Assembly: GCF_014269025.2 (NCBI RefSeq)
Contig: NZ_CP077094.1
Location: forward strand, 4,868,501-4,932,500
Source: Pseudomonas promysalinigenes
GTDB lineage: Bacteria; Pseudomonadota; Gammaproteobacteria; Pseudomonadales; Pseudomonadaceae
Direction of reading: 5' to 3'
Length of the DNA stretch: 64,000 nucleotides
Part shown: positions 34,683 to 46,800 of the stretch, piece after piece
Numbering within the stretch: the first letter of the stretch is position 1
Layout of the letters: every line of letters begins with the position of its first letter
Program-made: the position numbers and the translations under genes
Notes under the pieces: generated by a model
Told to the model about the DNA's origin: nothing
The model's input: the letters and a program-made list of their open reading frames with translations, nothing else
Database searches by the model: none

Positions 34683-36065
34683 ATGCACGTCGCGCCCACC
34701 CAAGAACTCAAGGCTCTACTGCGCCTGGCTGGGCCGTTGATCGCCTCGCAGTTGGCGCACATGCTGATGGTGCTCACCGACACCCTGATGATGGCCCGTA
34801 TCAGCCCGCAAGCTTTGGCCGGAGGCGGCCTGGGCGCGGCCAGCTATTCGTTCGTGTCGATCTTCTGCCTGGGTGTGATTGCCGCAGTCGGCACCTTGGT
34901 AGCAATCCGCAAGGGCGCCAACGACATCGAGGGCGCAACCCGCTTGGCACAGAACGGCCTATGGCTGGCCTGGGGGCTGGCGCTGCTGGCAGCACTGGTG
35001 TTGTGGAACCTCAAACCTGTGCTGTTGCTGTTCGGTCAGCAGCCGGAAAACGTCGACTCGGCCGCCGAATTCCTCACCCTGCTGCCCTTGGCGCTGCCCG
35101 GCTACCTGACCTTCATGGCCCTACGAGGTTTCACCAGTGCACTGGGCCACTCGACGCCAGTCATGGTCATCAGCCTGGTCGGTACATTACTCAACTACCT
35201 GTTCAACGTTGCCCTGATCGAAGGCATGTTCGGCCTGCCGAAGCTGGGCCTGATGGGCATCGGCTTGGTCACCTCGGTGGTGTCGATGGGCATGGCTATC
35301 GCATTGGCGTTGTACATCCGCTGGCACCGCGCCTATACCGATTACCCACTGCGCAAAGGGCTATCGCGGCCTTCGCTGCCGGCCCTGCGTGAACTCTGGC
35401 GGCTGGGCCTGCCCATTGGCGGCACTTACATGGTGGAAGTTGGCTTGTTCGCCTTCGCCGCATTGTGCATGGGCGTGCTGGGCAGCACGCAACTGGCAGC
35501 GCATCAGATCGCTTTGCAGATCGTCTCGACCGCTTTCATGGTGCCGACCGGCCTCTCGTATGCGGTGACCATGCGGGTGGGTTTGTACTACGGCGCCGGC
35601 AACCTGCTGGCGGCACGCAGTGCCGGGCGCGTGGGCATCGGCTTCGGGGCGATGATCATGTTCGGCTTCGCGGCGTTGTTCCTGCTGCTGCCGGACGCGC
35701 TAGTGGGATTGTTCATCGACCGTGATGATCCAGGCTTCACCGCGATCTACCAGCTGGCCGTGCAGCTGCTGATGGTGGCTGCGTGGTTTGAACTGTTCGA
35801 TGGTATGCAGAGCATCGCCATGGGCTCGATCCGCGGCTTGAAGGATGCCAAGACCACATTCCTGATCGGTTTATGCTGCTATTGGCTGATAGGCGCGCCC
35901 AGCGCCTGGTTGTTCACCTTCACCCTGGGCGGTGGGGCTGTAGGAGTATGGTGGGGGCTGGCGTTGGGGCTGGCCTGCGCCGCGGTGGCGCTGACCTTTG
36001 GTTTCGAGTGGCGGATGAAACGCTTGCTGGGCAGGGCGGGGGTTGGGGCTGCCTCGCCGGTCTGA
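34683..36065 (+). CDS. MATE family efflux transporter (NorM-like)
   Basis: This 460-residue inner-membrane protein has the twelve-helix MATE pattern in two halves. The N-terminal half begins LKALLRLAGPLIASQLAHMLMVLTDTLMMARISPQALAGGGLGAASYS, and the C-terminal half has LWRLGLPIGGTYMVEVGLFAFAALCMGVLG and GLSYAVTMRVGLYYGAG. It should export cationic drugs or dyes in exchange for Na+ or H+. The ATG at 34683 follows AGGACC. It is divergent from a LysR gene. Confidence 0.94.
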   Translation: MHVAPTQELKALLRLAGPLIASQLAHMLMVLTDTLMMARISPQALAGGGLGAASYSFVSIFCLGVIAAVGTLVAIRKGANDIEGATRLAQNGLWLAWGLALLAALVLWNLKPVLLLFGQQPENVDSAAEFLTLLPLALPGYLTFMALRGFTSALGHSTPVMVISLVGTLLNYLFNVALIEGMFGLPKLGLMGIGLVTSVVSMGMAIALALYIRWHRAYTDYPLRKGLSRPSLPALRELWRLGLPIGGTYMVEVGLFAFAALCMGVLGSTQLAAHQIALQIVSTAFMVPTGLSYAVTMRVGLYYGAGNLLAARSAGRVGIGFGAMIMFGFAALFLLLPDALVGLFIDRDDPGFTAIYQLAVQLLMVAAWFELFDGMQSIAMGSIRGLKDAKTTFLIGLCCYWLIGAPSAWLFTFTLGGGAVGVWWGLALGLACAAVALTFGFEWRMKRLLGRAGVGAASPV

Positions 36066-36070
36066 CTGAA

Positions 36071-36145
36071 GGGCTCTTACCAGGTAAACCCGCTCCTGCA
36101 GCGCTCGCATGAGACTGCGGGGCGGGCTCACCCGCCAAGGGGCCT
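36071..36145. repeat. Degenerate inverted REP pair
   Basis: GGTAAACCCGCTCCTGCAG and GCGGGGCGGGCTCACCCGCC are facing, diverged REP-type units between the convergent MATE and GGDEF-EAL genes. Confidence 0.5.
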
Positions 36146-37811
36146 AAAGCGCGGCAGCCATGGGGCTATTGGGCGCCTGCAGCAGATAGTCGATCAATTC
36201 CTCTACCGGCAAAGGCCTACTGACCAGGAACCCTTGCACCTGGTCACAACCGAACTGGCGTAGCAAAGCCATCTGCTCCGGGCTTTCCACACCTTCGGCT
36301 ACCACTTCCAGGTTCAGGTTGTGCGCCAGGTTGATCATGGCATGCACCAATTTTCGGTTCTCTTCGCGCAACTCCATTTCGGCGACGAAGCTGCGGTCGA
36401 CCTTGAGCAGGGTGATCGGCAAGCTGTTCAGGTGCACGAAGGACGAGAAGCCGGTGCCAAAGTCGTCCAGCGAAAAACGCACCCCCAAACGCCCCAATGC
36501 GTCCATGGTCTGGCGCACCAGCTCGTTGCGGCGCATCACGGCTGTTTCGGTGAGTTCGAACTCGAGCCAGCGGGCATCGATCCCATGTTCGACGATCAGC
36601 CTGCTTAGCGTGGCCAGCAACTGGCTGTCCTGGAACTGGCGGAAACTCAGGTTCACCGCCATGTGCAAAGGTTGCAGCCCGCGCTCGTGCAAGGCCTGCA
36701 TATCGCGCAGGGCTCGAGAAATTACCCAATACCCCAGCGGCACGATCAGCCCACTCTGCTCGGCCAACGGTACGAATTCGCTGGGCGGCAGCAGGCCACG
36801 CTCGGCGTGGCGCCAGCGCACCAGTGCTTCGAGGCCGACGATGCGCCCATCGGCAAGGTTCAGCCGTGGCTGGTAGTGCAGTTCCAGTTCATCGCGGCGC
36901 AGTGCCCGGCGCAGCTCGCTTTCCAGGTCCGCCAGGCTGCGGGCATTGCGATTGATCCGTTCGTTGAACACATGGAACGTGCAGCCCTGGCTGCCTTTGG
37001 CCTGGCGCATGGCGATGTGCGCATGCCACATCAGCGGGTCTGCCCCGCCCTGGGCTCGGGCGTGGGCCAGGCCAAGGCTGCAGCCCAGCAGCAGGCTTTC
37101 ACCGTCGATCCAGTAGGGCTCGGCCAACGCCTCGACGATGCGTTCGGCGATCCATTCGGCACGGTTCGGGTCACGGCGCGTGTCGATCAGCAAGGCGAAT
37201 TCATCGCTGCCAAGGCGCGCCAACTGGTCACCTGCCTCCAGTTGCTGCTTGAGCCGCGACACCACCTGCAGGATCAGCCGATCACCGCATTGATGGCCGA
37301 GCGCATCGTTGACGTGGCGAAAGTTGTCCAGGTCCAGGTGGCCAAGGGCAACGCCACGGCCTTCGTTCTCTGCCAGGCGGGTGGTCAGCAATGCCTGGAA
37401 ACCCTGGCGGTTGGCGATGCCTGTCAGTGGGTCCTGCTCGGCAAGGCGCTGCAAGGTTGCTACCAGCACGCCGCGCTCGCGCACGTGGCGCAAGGAGCGG
37501 CGCAGGGTATCGGCATTGAGTTGGTTTCGTACCAGCCAGTCACTGACGCCCGTAGGTGATGTGTCTGGCTCATGCTCGAGCAACACGATGGTCGGCAGCT
37601 CGCAGCGACCGGGTGCCGGCTGTAGGGCCGGCGTGGCCAGCACCACCGCATGGCGGTCATGGCTGAACAAGGTGTCGACCGCCGCCCAGTTCGGCGCGGT
37701 CAGCAACACAGCGCTGCCTTCGAGCGGCAGCAAGCATTTGCGTAGCAAGGCGGCCCATTCCGGCTCATCGGCCAGCAACAGCAAACGCAAAGGTTCGACA
37801 GGCGTGGACAA
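36144..37811 (-). CDS. GGDEF-EAL protein with degenerate GSDEF, likely c-di-GMP phosphodiesterase
   Basis: This 555-residue cytoplasmic protein has an N-terminal receiver-like region (~1-110) without the usual phospho-acceptor Asp pocket. A GGDEF domain follows (~125-285), with GSDEF at 201-205 instead of GGDEF and no RxxD inhibitory site. An EAL domain (~300-545) keeps EAL (328-330), LTETAV, DDFGTGFSS and AEGVES. The EAL side therefore looks active for c-di-GMP breakdown, with the GGDEF side probably regulatory. It starts with TTG at 37811, five bases after AAGGAG. A perfect Fur-type palindrome lies 60 bp upstream, suggesting iron control. Confidence 0.92.
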   Translation of the reverse strand: MSTPVEPLRLLLLADEPEWAALLRKCLLPLEGSAVLLTAPNWAAVDTLFSHDRHAVVLATPALQPAPGRCELPTIVLLEHEPDTSPTGVSDWLVRNQLNADTLRRSLRHVRERGVLVATLQRLAEQDPLTGIANRQGFQALLTTRLAENEGRGVALGHLDLDNFRHVNDALGHQCGDRLILQVVSRLKQQLEAGDQLARLGSDEFALLIDTRRDPNRAEWIAERIVEALAEPYWIDGESLLLGCSLGLAHARAQGGADPLMWHAHIAMRQAKGSQGCTFHVFNERINRNARSLADLESELRRALRRDELELHYQPRLNLADGRIVGLEALVRWRHAERGLLPPSEFVPLAEQSGLIVPLGYWVISRALRDMQALHERGLQPLHMAVNLSFRQFQDSQLLATLSRLIVEHGIDARWLEFELTETAVMRRNELVRQTMDALGRLGVRFSLDDFGTGFSSFVHLNSLPITLLKVDRSFVAEMELREENRKLVHAMINLAHNLNLEVVAEGVESPEQMALLRQFGCDQVQGFLVSRPLPVEELIDYLLQAPNSPMAAAL

Positions 37812-37870
37812 GCAGGCTCCTTAAAACTCTAAAGGCGTAGCGTTGAATACCGGATATGCTACTGCATAAA

Positions 37871-37885
37871 TGAAAATGATTTTCA
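37871..37885 (-). promoter_or_regulatory. Fur-box-like palindrome
   Basis: TGAAAAT-G-ATTTTCA is a perfect 7-1-7 inverted repeat, differing from the classic TGATAAT-N-ATTATCA at one base per arm. It lies 60 bp before the TTG start of the GGDEF-EAL gene, within an AT-rich stretch. It is 225 bp from rep, so the c-di-GMP gene is the likelier target. Confidence 0.6.
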
Positions 37886-37986
37886 CTTTTAGCATATCCT
37901 TTGCCGGCAGTGCCTCCCGTCGCATTTTGACGTGCATCCTGCGCCAAACGGGGCAAACCGGCAATTGCGATTTTTTCGGTGAATAG

Positions 37987-38019
37987 CATTAGTTTGACTA
38001 ATGCTTATCCGCGTATAAA
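37987..38019 (+). promoter_or_regulatory. rep: Candidate rep promoter overlapped by an inverted repeat
   Basis: GCATTAG-TTTGA-CTAATGC (37986-38004) is a perfect 7-bp dyad whose centre contains TTTGAC, followed 15 bases later by TATAAA (38014-38019). The spacing is short for sigma70. The dyad could be an operator over the -35. The rest of the 298-bp gap shows no gene. Confidence 0.4.
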
Positions 38020-38109
38020 AGTCTGACCCAAACGTCAGACGGTCGCGCCATTAAGGCCCCATGCCTGTTAGAATGCGCGGCTATTTTCTGGCGACCCCCG
38101 GTTTCTAGC

Positions 38110-40757
<2,648 letters not shown>

Positions 40758-40775
40758 GCCCCCGACCTGGTGCTC

Positions 40776-40853
40776 CCTGTAGCAGCGGGTTCACCCGCGA
40801 AGGCGATGGCGTATGCCAAATCGCGTCCGCCAGTGAACCCTCTGCTATACGCC
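40776..40853. repeat. Inverted REP-type pair
   Basis: GTAGCAGCGGGTTCACCCGC (from 40779) is matched in reverse by a diverged copy ending CTCTGCTAT around 40,848. It lies between the convergent ends of xpt and the acetyl-CoA hydrolase gene. Confidence 0.55.
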
Positions 40854-40870
40854 AAGGTGTGCGCTCAAGC

Positions 40871-42730
40871 TCATTGAGTGGCTTGCAAGCCTGCCAGCAG
40901 CAAGCGCTGGTACAACTCATCCTTGAGACCCTGCGGCTGGTCCAGCTGCATTCGCGCCAAGTGCGCCTCATAACCCTCAGGCCCCGGCGCATCCAGTGTG
41001 GCCTTACCCAGCTCCAGCGCCTCACTGAGCTTGAACTTGCTCTTCAACCAATTCAGCGCGCGCAACAGATCGCGTTCCTCAGCCGTGAAGTCCGTGCCCA
41101 GGGGATACTCCGGAAACAGCCGGGCATGCTGCGCCTTGATGGCTTCCAGGCGCTGCGGCGTGTTGTCGGTAAAACGTGGATCGAGCTGAAAATCCTGGGC
41201 CAGCTTGCCTGCCTCCTTGGCCTGCGCGAGCAATCGATCCTGAAACCGCGAATCGCTGATCGCCAGTAAGCGCGCAATTACCTCGCTGTCGGTTTGCCCG
41301 CGCAGGTCGGCAATACCATATTCGGTCACCACGATATCGCGCAGGTGACGTGGAATCGTGCAGTGGCCGTAGCGCCAGAACAGGTTGGATGTCACCTCAC
41401 CGCCGGCCTCGCGCCAACTGCGCAGCAACAGGATCGAGCGCCCGCCCTCCAAGGCATGGCCTTGCGCTACGAAGTTGTATTGCCCGCCTACGCCGCTGAG
41501 CACCCGGCCATCTTCGAGCTGGTCGGCCACACCGGCGCCGAGCAGGGTCATGCCAAATACCGTGTTGACGAAGCGGGCATCCCGGCGCTGATGGCGCTTG
41601 AGGTCTTCCTCGCCGTATAGCTCGTTGATGAAGCTGATGCGGGTCATGGCGAAACGGGCACGTTGCTCCAGCGACATCTCCCGTAACCGCTGGTAGAAAG
41701 CCTGGGGCCCAAGGAAGAAGCCGCCGTGCACCAGCGTACCCCGCTCGTCCACTGGGCGACGCACCACACCGGCTTCGGCCAGCGCCAGCAGGCCGTTGAC
41801 GAACATTTCGCTGCAGCCATACAAGCCTTGGGCAAAAGGGTCCAGCCCCCCTTCCCGCTCTATCAACCCTTGCCAACTGCCCAAGCCCAACGCCTCAAGC
41901 AACGCCCGGTAGCCTGGGTTGTCGCCCTGACGGGCGAGCAACGCAGCGGCCAGGGCATCACCCATGGCGCCAATACCGATCTGTAACGTGCCGCCATCGC
42001 GCACCAAGGTGCTGGCGTGCAGGCCGATGCAGTGATCCTGCGTCGTGACCGGCATGTTGGGGGTGGAAAACAGCCGGCGCTGCTCTGCTTCGTCGATCAG
42101 TAGGTCGAACGCATCGATCGGCAACTCGGCATCGCCGGGCATGTAAGGCAACTCACTGTGCACTTGCCCGAGCATGAGGATGGTTTCGCCCGCGGCACGC
42201 CGCTTGGCGATCATCGGTTGCAGATCGAGGGTGATATCAGGGTTGCAGGCCAGGCTCAGATGCACGGGTTTTTCTGGCGTGGCGGCAACCAGCTGGGCGA
42301 TCAGGTTCAGACCCTTGGCATTGATGTCACGGGCTGCGTGGCTGTAATTGCTGCTGATGTAGTCCTGCTGTGCGGTTTCGCTGTGCAGCAAGCTGCCGGG
42401 CTGCATGAAGAACTGCTCGACGCGCACATTTGGCGGCAGGCTGTCGTTGCGCAGGTCGGCGAGGTAGCGGAGCTCTTCGTAATCAGCGAACACGCGCTCG
42501 ACGAAGGGCTCGATGAAGCGCCTCTGCAGCCCATCGCCCACGGCAGGTCGACCAAGCGAGAGTGCGGTGTAGATCGTCAGGCGGCGCTCGGGTAGCTCGC
42601 TTATCCGGGCATAGAGCGCATTGACGAACGCGTTGGGTTTACCCAGGCCCAGCGGTAGCCCCATATGTATGTGGGTTGGCAGGCGGGAGAGAACGTGCTC
42701 GACGGCCTGGTCGATGGAGCAGAGGTGCAT
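40871..42730 (-). CDS. Acetyl-CoA hydrolase/transferase family protein
   Basis: This 619-residue protein belongs to the class I CoA transferase/acetyl-CoA hydrolase family. Its C-terminal half has the GVGGQYNFVAQGHALEGGRSILLLRS loop and DIVVTEYGIADLRGQTDSEVIARLL, typical of this family. The central part carries IGIGAMGDALAAAL and DPFAQGLYGCSEMFVNGLLAL, where the catalytic Glu should lie. It is about 100 residues longer than the common ~500-residue form, with extra sequence in the N-terminal half. It probably moves CoA between short-chain acids or hydrolyses acyl-CoA. The ATG at 42730 follows CAGGAGG by 7 bases. Confidence 0.88.
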   Translation of the reverse strand: MHLCSIDQAVEHVLSRLPTHIHMGLPLGLGKPNAFVNALYARISELPERRLTIYTALSLGRPAVGDGLQRRFIEPFVERVFADYEELRYLADLRNDSLPPNVRVEQFFMQPGSLLHSETAQQDYISSNYSHAARDINAKGLNLIAQLVAATPEKPVHLSLACNPDITLDLQPMIAKRRAAGETILMLGQVHSELPYMPGDAELPIDAFDLLIDEAEQRRLFSTPNMPVTTQDHCIGLHASTLVRDGGTLQIGIGAMGDALAAALLARQGDNPGYRALLEALGLGSWQGLIEREGGLDPFAQGLYGCSEMFVNGLLALAEAGVVRRPVDERGTLVHGGFFLGPQAFYQRLREMSLEQRARFAMTRISFINELYGEEDLKRHQRRDARFVNTVFGMTLLGAGVADQLEDGRVLSGVGGQYNFVAQGHALEGGRSILLLRSWREAGGEVTSNLFWRYGHCTIPRHLRDIVVTEYGIADLRGQTDSEVIARLLAISDSRFQDRLLAQAKEAGKLAQDFQLDPRFTDNTPQRLEAIKAQHARLFPEYPLGTDFTAEERDLLRALNWLKSKFKLSEALELGKATLDAPGPEGYEAHLARMQLDQPQGLKDELYQRLLLAGLQATQ

Positions 42731-42881
42731 CGAGGCCTCCTGAATCATCCATGGGGTCAGGGGTTGGACATGGGCCAAGGCGGGTTGGTTGCCTGAGGCG
42801 GCCATTGTGCAGTTGAAGCTACCGCACAGCGAGGGTATTGCGCCTGGCGGCGAAGAAGCCGGCGCAGGCTCCAAAAATACG

Positions 42882-42905
42882 AAGCCCGCCAGATATAGCG
42901 GGCTT
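42882..42905 (-). terminator. Terminator of the cytochrome c5 gene
   Basis: AAGCCCGC and GCGGGCTT form an 8-bp stem with an 8-base loop, about 20 bases past the cytochrome stop codon. On the minus strand CGTATTTTT follows, giving a Rho-independent terminator. Confidence 0.88.
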
Positions 42906-42924
42906 TGTGCAATGCATATGAATC

Positions 42925-43347
42925 TTACAGACCGGACATCTTCTTGATGGCCCCCATGAGCTCATCATCCGTGCAGTCGGCACAGGTGCCCTTTGGCGGC
43001 ATGGCGTTGATGCCGGTAATGGCCTTGGCCAGGATACCGTCCAAGCCGCCCTGATGGTCAGCGCGCTCTTTCCACGCAGCGGTATCGCCAATTTTCGGAG
43101 CCCCCAGCAAGCCGCTGCCGTGGCAGGCGTTGCAGTGCTTGGCGATAACGTCATCCGGCGATTTGGCCCCGCCGGCACCGGCTGCGGTCGCTACTTCCAT
43201 GCCCTGGCAGGGCTGCCCCTGCACGCACACCTGGCCAACCGGCTCGAGGCGTTTGGCAAGCTCATCGTTGGTTGCTGCGGTTGCGCTCAGTGCCCAAAGG
43301 GCGAGTACGGCTGCTGGTGCGGCCAGCATCTTCTTGATTTGGTTCAC
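42925..43347 (-). CDS. Cytochrome c5 family protein
   Basis: This 140-residue exported cytochrome has a signal peptide (residues 1-25, cut after SATA-A). One haem site CNACH follows at 72-76 with the axial Met at 116 (NAMPPKG). Extra cysteine pairs are C41/C47 and C122/C125. The second pair matches the disulfide near the C-terminus of cytochromes c5. It should carry electrons in the periplasm. I chose GTG 43347, seven bases after GAGGG; the frame reaches 43386 but the signal peptide would then be buried. It is monocistronic with its own terminator. Confidence 0.92.
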   Translation of the reverse strand: MNQIKKMLAAPAAVLALWALSATAATNDELAKRLEPVGQVCVQGQPCQGMEVATAAGAGGAKSPDDVIAKHCNACHGSGLLGAPKIGDTAAWKERADHQGGLDGILAKAITGINAMPPKGTCADCTDDELMGAIKKMSGL

Positions 43348-43483
43348 GCGAACACCCTCATGGTGGCTAATCATGCCCGCGGCCACGGTAACGCAGGCGT
43401 GGAAAAGTATAGCGGGAAGCCTGAAACCGTGGAACGACCCTACTCCATAAAGGGTTATTGACCCATCAATGCACTGCGCTGGA

Positions 43484-44032
43484 TCAAAAGTTCGAGGGTG
43501 TCGCAGCGCTGATCAACCGCGCGGGGGTATCGAATGGATTGCGAAAACGGTGCGGACGGGTGCTTTCGAAGTAGTAGCTGTCGCCTGCTTCTAGAATGAA
43601 GATCTCATTGCCGACTACCAGCTCAAGCTTGCCTTCGAGCACGATGCCGGTTTCTTCGCCATCGTGGGTGAGCATCTCGGCGCCGGTATCGGCACCTGGC
43701 GGATAGACCTCGGTGAGAAAGGCGATAGCCCGGTTGGGGTGTGATTTACCCACCAGTTTCATGGTGACGGCGCCGTCGGAAATGTCGATCAGCTCGTGGG
43801 CCTTGTAGACGATCTGCGCTGGGCTTTCAGGCTCCAGTTCGACCGAGAAGAACTCGACCATGGACATCGGTATGCCGCTGAGCACCTTGCGCAACGAGCT
43901 GATCGAGGGGCTTACGCTATTCTTTTCGATCATGGAAATGGTGCTGTTGGTCACACCCGCGCGCTTGGCCAATTCCCGCTGGGAAAGGCCCTTGAGCTTG
44001 CGAATGGCTTGCAGTCGTTCGCCGACGTCCAA
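43484..44032 (-). CDS. XRE-family regulator with C-terminal cupin domain
   Basis: This 182-residue regulator has an N-terminal helix-turn-helix (VGERLQAIRKLKGLSQRELAKRAGVTNSTISMIEKNSVSPSISSLRKVLSG) and a C-terminal cupin (~105-180: HPNRAIAFLTEVYPPGADTG..HDGEETGIVLEGKLELVVGNE..AGDSYYFES). The layout is that of PuuR and related amino-acid/polyamine regulators, with the cupin as ligand sensor. I chose the TTG at 44032, eight bases after AGGAGG; the ATG at 44086 adds 18 residues but lacks a binding site. It lies between the cytochrome c5 gene and dadX on the same strand. Target genes are unknown; the putrescine-type genes at 47.7 and 53.9 kb are candidates. Confidence 0.9.
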   Translation of the reverse strand: MDVGERLQAIRKLKGLSQRELAKRAGVTNSTISMIEKNSVSPSISSLRKVLSGIPMSMVEFFSVELEPESPAQIVYKAHELIDISDGAVTMKLVGKSHPNRAIAFLTEVYPPGADTGAEMLTHDGEETGIVLEGKLELVVGNEIFILEAGDSYYFESTRPHRFRNPFDTPARLISAATPSNF

Positions 44033-44143
44033 AGCTTGCGCCTCCTGAAACGGTGAGATGGGCGGGGTGAATGTGAACGATATCATGGCAATGCCGTTCA
44101 GTATTTACAACACACCGCCCCTCAACGTGTCCGCTTCGGCGCC

Positions 44144-45217
44144 TTATTCGCCGTAGTAGTCCAGCGGTACGCGCCTCAGGTTGCAGAAGATCTGGTAAGG
44201 AATGGTTGCGGCGTGCATCGCCACATCACTGGCCAGGACGTGCTTGCCCCACAGCTCGACAGGGCTGCCGACGTTGGCCTCAGGTACGTCGGTGAGGTCG
44301 ATGCAAAGCATGTCCATCGACACGCGACCAATCAATTGGCTGCGCTTACCTGCGACCAGCACAGGGGTGCCGGTGGGCGCGTGGCGTGGGTAGCCGTCAG
44401 CGTAACCCATGGCAACCACGCCCACGCGGGTCGGCCGCGGGCTGATGAACTTGGCGCCGTAGCCTACCGGCGCACCGGCAGGCAATTCACGCACGCTGAT
44501 GACCCTCGATTGCAGGGTCATCACCGGTTGCAGGCGAGCGGCCTGTGGCTGCTCGGCCTCGAAGGGGCTGGCGCCGTACAGCATGATGCCGGGGCGCACC
44601 CAGTCGCTAGGGGCTTGAGGCCACGCTAGCACACCGGGGGAATTGCGCAGACTGCATTCGGCGGCCAGGCCTTCACGGGCGGCGTTGAACACGGCGATCT
44701 GCTCAGCCGTGGTTTCGGCCTGGGGTTCGTCGGCGCGGGCGAAGTGGCTCATCAGCACGATGCGCGAAACCTTGCCGCTGGCCAGCAGGCGCTCATAAGC
44801 CTCGTGGTAGTCCTTAGGGTGCAGGCCGACGCGGTGCATGCCGCTATCGAGCTTGAGCCAGATGGTCAGTGGCTTGTGCACTTGGGTCTGCTCGATAGCT
44901 TCGAGTTGCCATAGCGAATGCACCACGCACCACAAGCTGTGCTCGGCAATCAACGCAAGCTCGCTGGCTTCGAAAAACCCTTCGAGCAGCAGTACTGGGG
45001 CCTTGATGCCCGCGGCGCGCAGCTCCAGCGCTTCCTCGATGCAGGCCACGGCAAAGCCGTCGGCTTCGGGCTCCAGGGCCAAGGCGCAACGTACCGCGCC
45101 ATGGCCGTAGGCGTCGGCCTTGATCACGGCCAGAGCCTTGGCGCCGGACAGTTCACGGGCCAGGCGATAGTTGTGACGTAGGGCTTGAAGGTCGATCAGG
45201 GCGCGGGCGGGACGCAT
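44144..45217 (-). CDS. dadX: Alanine racemase DadX
   Basis: This 357-residue PLP enzyme interconverts L- and D-alanine. The PLP lysine is in [14 protein letters not shown] (residue ~33), the second catalytic Tyr in [15 protein letters not shown] (~253), and [11 protein letters not shown] and VELWGK are the conserved C-terminal motifs. Location 125 bp downstream of dadA and near lrp identifies it as the catabolic form rather than the biosynthetic alr. It supplies D-alanine for DadA. The gap to dadA holds a REP-like fragment (TTTAGCCGCGAAGGGCCCGG). Confidence 0.96.
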   Translation of the reverse strand: MRPARALIDLQALRHNYRLARELSGAKALAVIKADAYGHGAVRCALALEPEADGFAVACIEEALELRAAGIKAPVLLLEGFFEASELALIAEHSLWCVVHSLWQLEAIEQTQVHKPLTIWLKLDSGMHRVGLHPKDYHEAYERLLASGKVSRIVLMSHFARADEPQAETTAEQIAVFNAAREGLAAECSLRNSPGVLAWPQAPSDWVRPGIMLYGASPFEAEQPQAARLQPVMTLQSRVISVRELPAGAPVGYGAKFISPRPTRVGVVAMGYADGYPRHAPTGTPVLVAGKRSQLIGRVSMDMLCIDLTDVPEANVGSPVELWGKHVLASDVAMHAATIPYQIFCNLRRVPLDYYGE

Positions 45218-45342
45218 GGCGGCTGCCTTATGGTGTTCGGGTTGAAATCAATGTGGGTTGCTTCGCGACTGAAATCGCTTCTACAGCAACCAAGTGAGCT
45301 GTTGGAGACGCTTTAGCCGCGAAGGGCCCGGTACAGGCAACC

Positions 45343-46647
45343 TCACTGCTGATGAGCAGGCTCGGTGCGGCCGTGCTTAGCGGCTTCCGGGCGCTTGCCA
45401 TAGCGGAAGATATCCAGGCCTTCGGCACTGATCTGCGGCTTCTTGCGCGCAATCAGGTCAGCCAGCAAACGGCCCGAACCGCAGGCCATGGTCCAGCCCA
45501 GCGTGCCGTGGCCGGTGTTCAGGAACAGGTTGCGAAACGCCGTGGCACCGACGATAGGTGTACCGTCCGGGGTCGCCGGGCGCAGGCCGGTCCAGAAACT
45601 GGCCTGGCTAAGGTCGCCGCCGCGAGGATAAAGGTCGTTGACGATCATCTCCAGCGTTTCACGTCGACGCGGGTTCAGCGACAGGTCGAAACCTGCGATT
45701 TCAGCCATGCCGCCAACCCGGATGCGGTTGTCGAAACGAGTGATCGCCACTTTGTAGGTCTCGTCGAGGATGGTCGAGGTTGGCGCCATGTCGGCATGGG
45801 TAATCGGCACGGTCAGCGAGTATCCCTTGAGCGGATACACCGGGGCCTTGATGCCCAGCGGCTTGAGCATCTGCGGGGAATAGCTGCCCAAGGCCAGCAC
45901 GTAGCGGTCGGCTGTCTCCAGCTTACCGTCGATCCAGACGCCATTGATGCGGTCGCCAGCGAAGTCCAGGCGCTGGATGTCCTGGCCGAAACGGAACTCT
46001 ACGCCCAGTTGGACCGCCATCTCGGCAAGCTTGGTGGTGAACAACTGGCAGTCACCGGTCTGGTCGTTGGGCAGGCGCAGGGCACCGGCCAGGATGTCTT
46101 TGACTCCCGCCAGCGCCGGCTCGACACGGGCGATACCATCGCGGTCGAGCAGCTCGTAAGGCACACCGGACTGCTCCAGTACGGCGATGTCCTTGGCCGC
46201 GGCGTCGACCTGAGCCTGGGTGCGGAACAGCTGAGTAGTACCCAGGCTACGGTTTTCGTAGGCAATCCCGGTTTCGGCACGCAACTCATCGAGGCAGTCG
46301 CGGCTGTACTCGGACAGGCGCACCATGCGCTCCTTGTTCACCGCGTAGCGGCTGGCCGTGCAGTTACGCAGCATCTGAGCCATCCACAGGTACTGGTCGA
46401 CATCCCCAGTCAACTTGATGGCAAGGGGAGCGTGGCGCTCGAGCAGCCACTTGATGGCTTTTAGCGGCACACCAGGGGCAGCCCAGGGCGAGGCATAGCC
46501 GGGCGAGATCTGGCCTGCGTTGGCAAAGCTGGTTTCCAGAGCCACTGCCGGCTGGCGGTCGACCACGGTTACCTCGAAGCCTTGCCGGGCCAGATAATAG
46601 GCACTGGCGGTACCGATCACACCGCTACCAAGTACCAATACTCGCAT
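45343..46647 (-). CDS. dadA: D-amino acid dehydrogenase DadA
   Basis: This 434-residue FAD enzyme oxidises D-alanine and other D-amino acids to 2-oxo acids at the inner membrane, feeding electrons to quinones. The start is [31 protein letters not shown] (dinucleotide fold at 3-30), then [19 protein letters not shown] and the C-terminal [17 protein letters not shown]. Length matches E. coli DadA. It is divergent from the Lrp-type regulator, which would activate it with alanine as effector. The ATG at 46647 has GAGGGATGAAC upstream. Confidence 0.97.
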   Translation of the reverse strand: MRVLVLGSGVIGTASAYYLARQGFEVTVVDRQPAVALETSFANAGQISPGYASPWAAPGVPLKAIKWLLERHAPLAIKLTGDVDQYLWMAQMLRNCTASRYAVNKERMVRLSEYSRDCLDELRAETGIAYENRSLGTTQLFRTQAQVDAAAKDIAVLEQSGVPYELLDRDGIARVEPALAGVKDILAGALRLPNDQTGDCQLFTTKLAEMAVQLGVEFRFGQDIQRLDFAGDRINGVWIDGKLETADRYVLALGSYSPQMLKPLGIKAPVYPLKGYSLTVPITHADMAPTSTILDETYKVAITRFDNRIRVGGMAEIAGFDLSLNPRRRETLEMIVNDLYPRGGDLSQASFWTGLRPATPDGTPIVGATAFRNLFLNTGHGTLGWTMACGSGRLLADLIARKKPQISAEGLDIFRYGKRPEAAKHGRTEPAHQQ

Positions 46648-46800
46648 CGTTCATCCCTCGCACGCGGCGCACCGCAATTTTGTTGATATAGCGTCGATGC
46701 GCGCAGTATAAGAATCTCAGCCCAGTGCTATTCACTATATAAAAGCCTATTATTGGCGAGAATTCTCGGCAAAATCGCCTTCCACGGAGGGGCATCCCCT
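46648..46800. promoter_or_regulatory. dadA/lrp divergent control region
   Basis: This AT-rich 153-bp gap holds both promoters. TATATAAAAGCC at 46734-46745 and AGTATAAGAATC near 46707 are -10-like. Lrp-type proteins bind loosely conserved AT-rich arrays, so no single operator is assigned. Confidence 0.45.
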
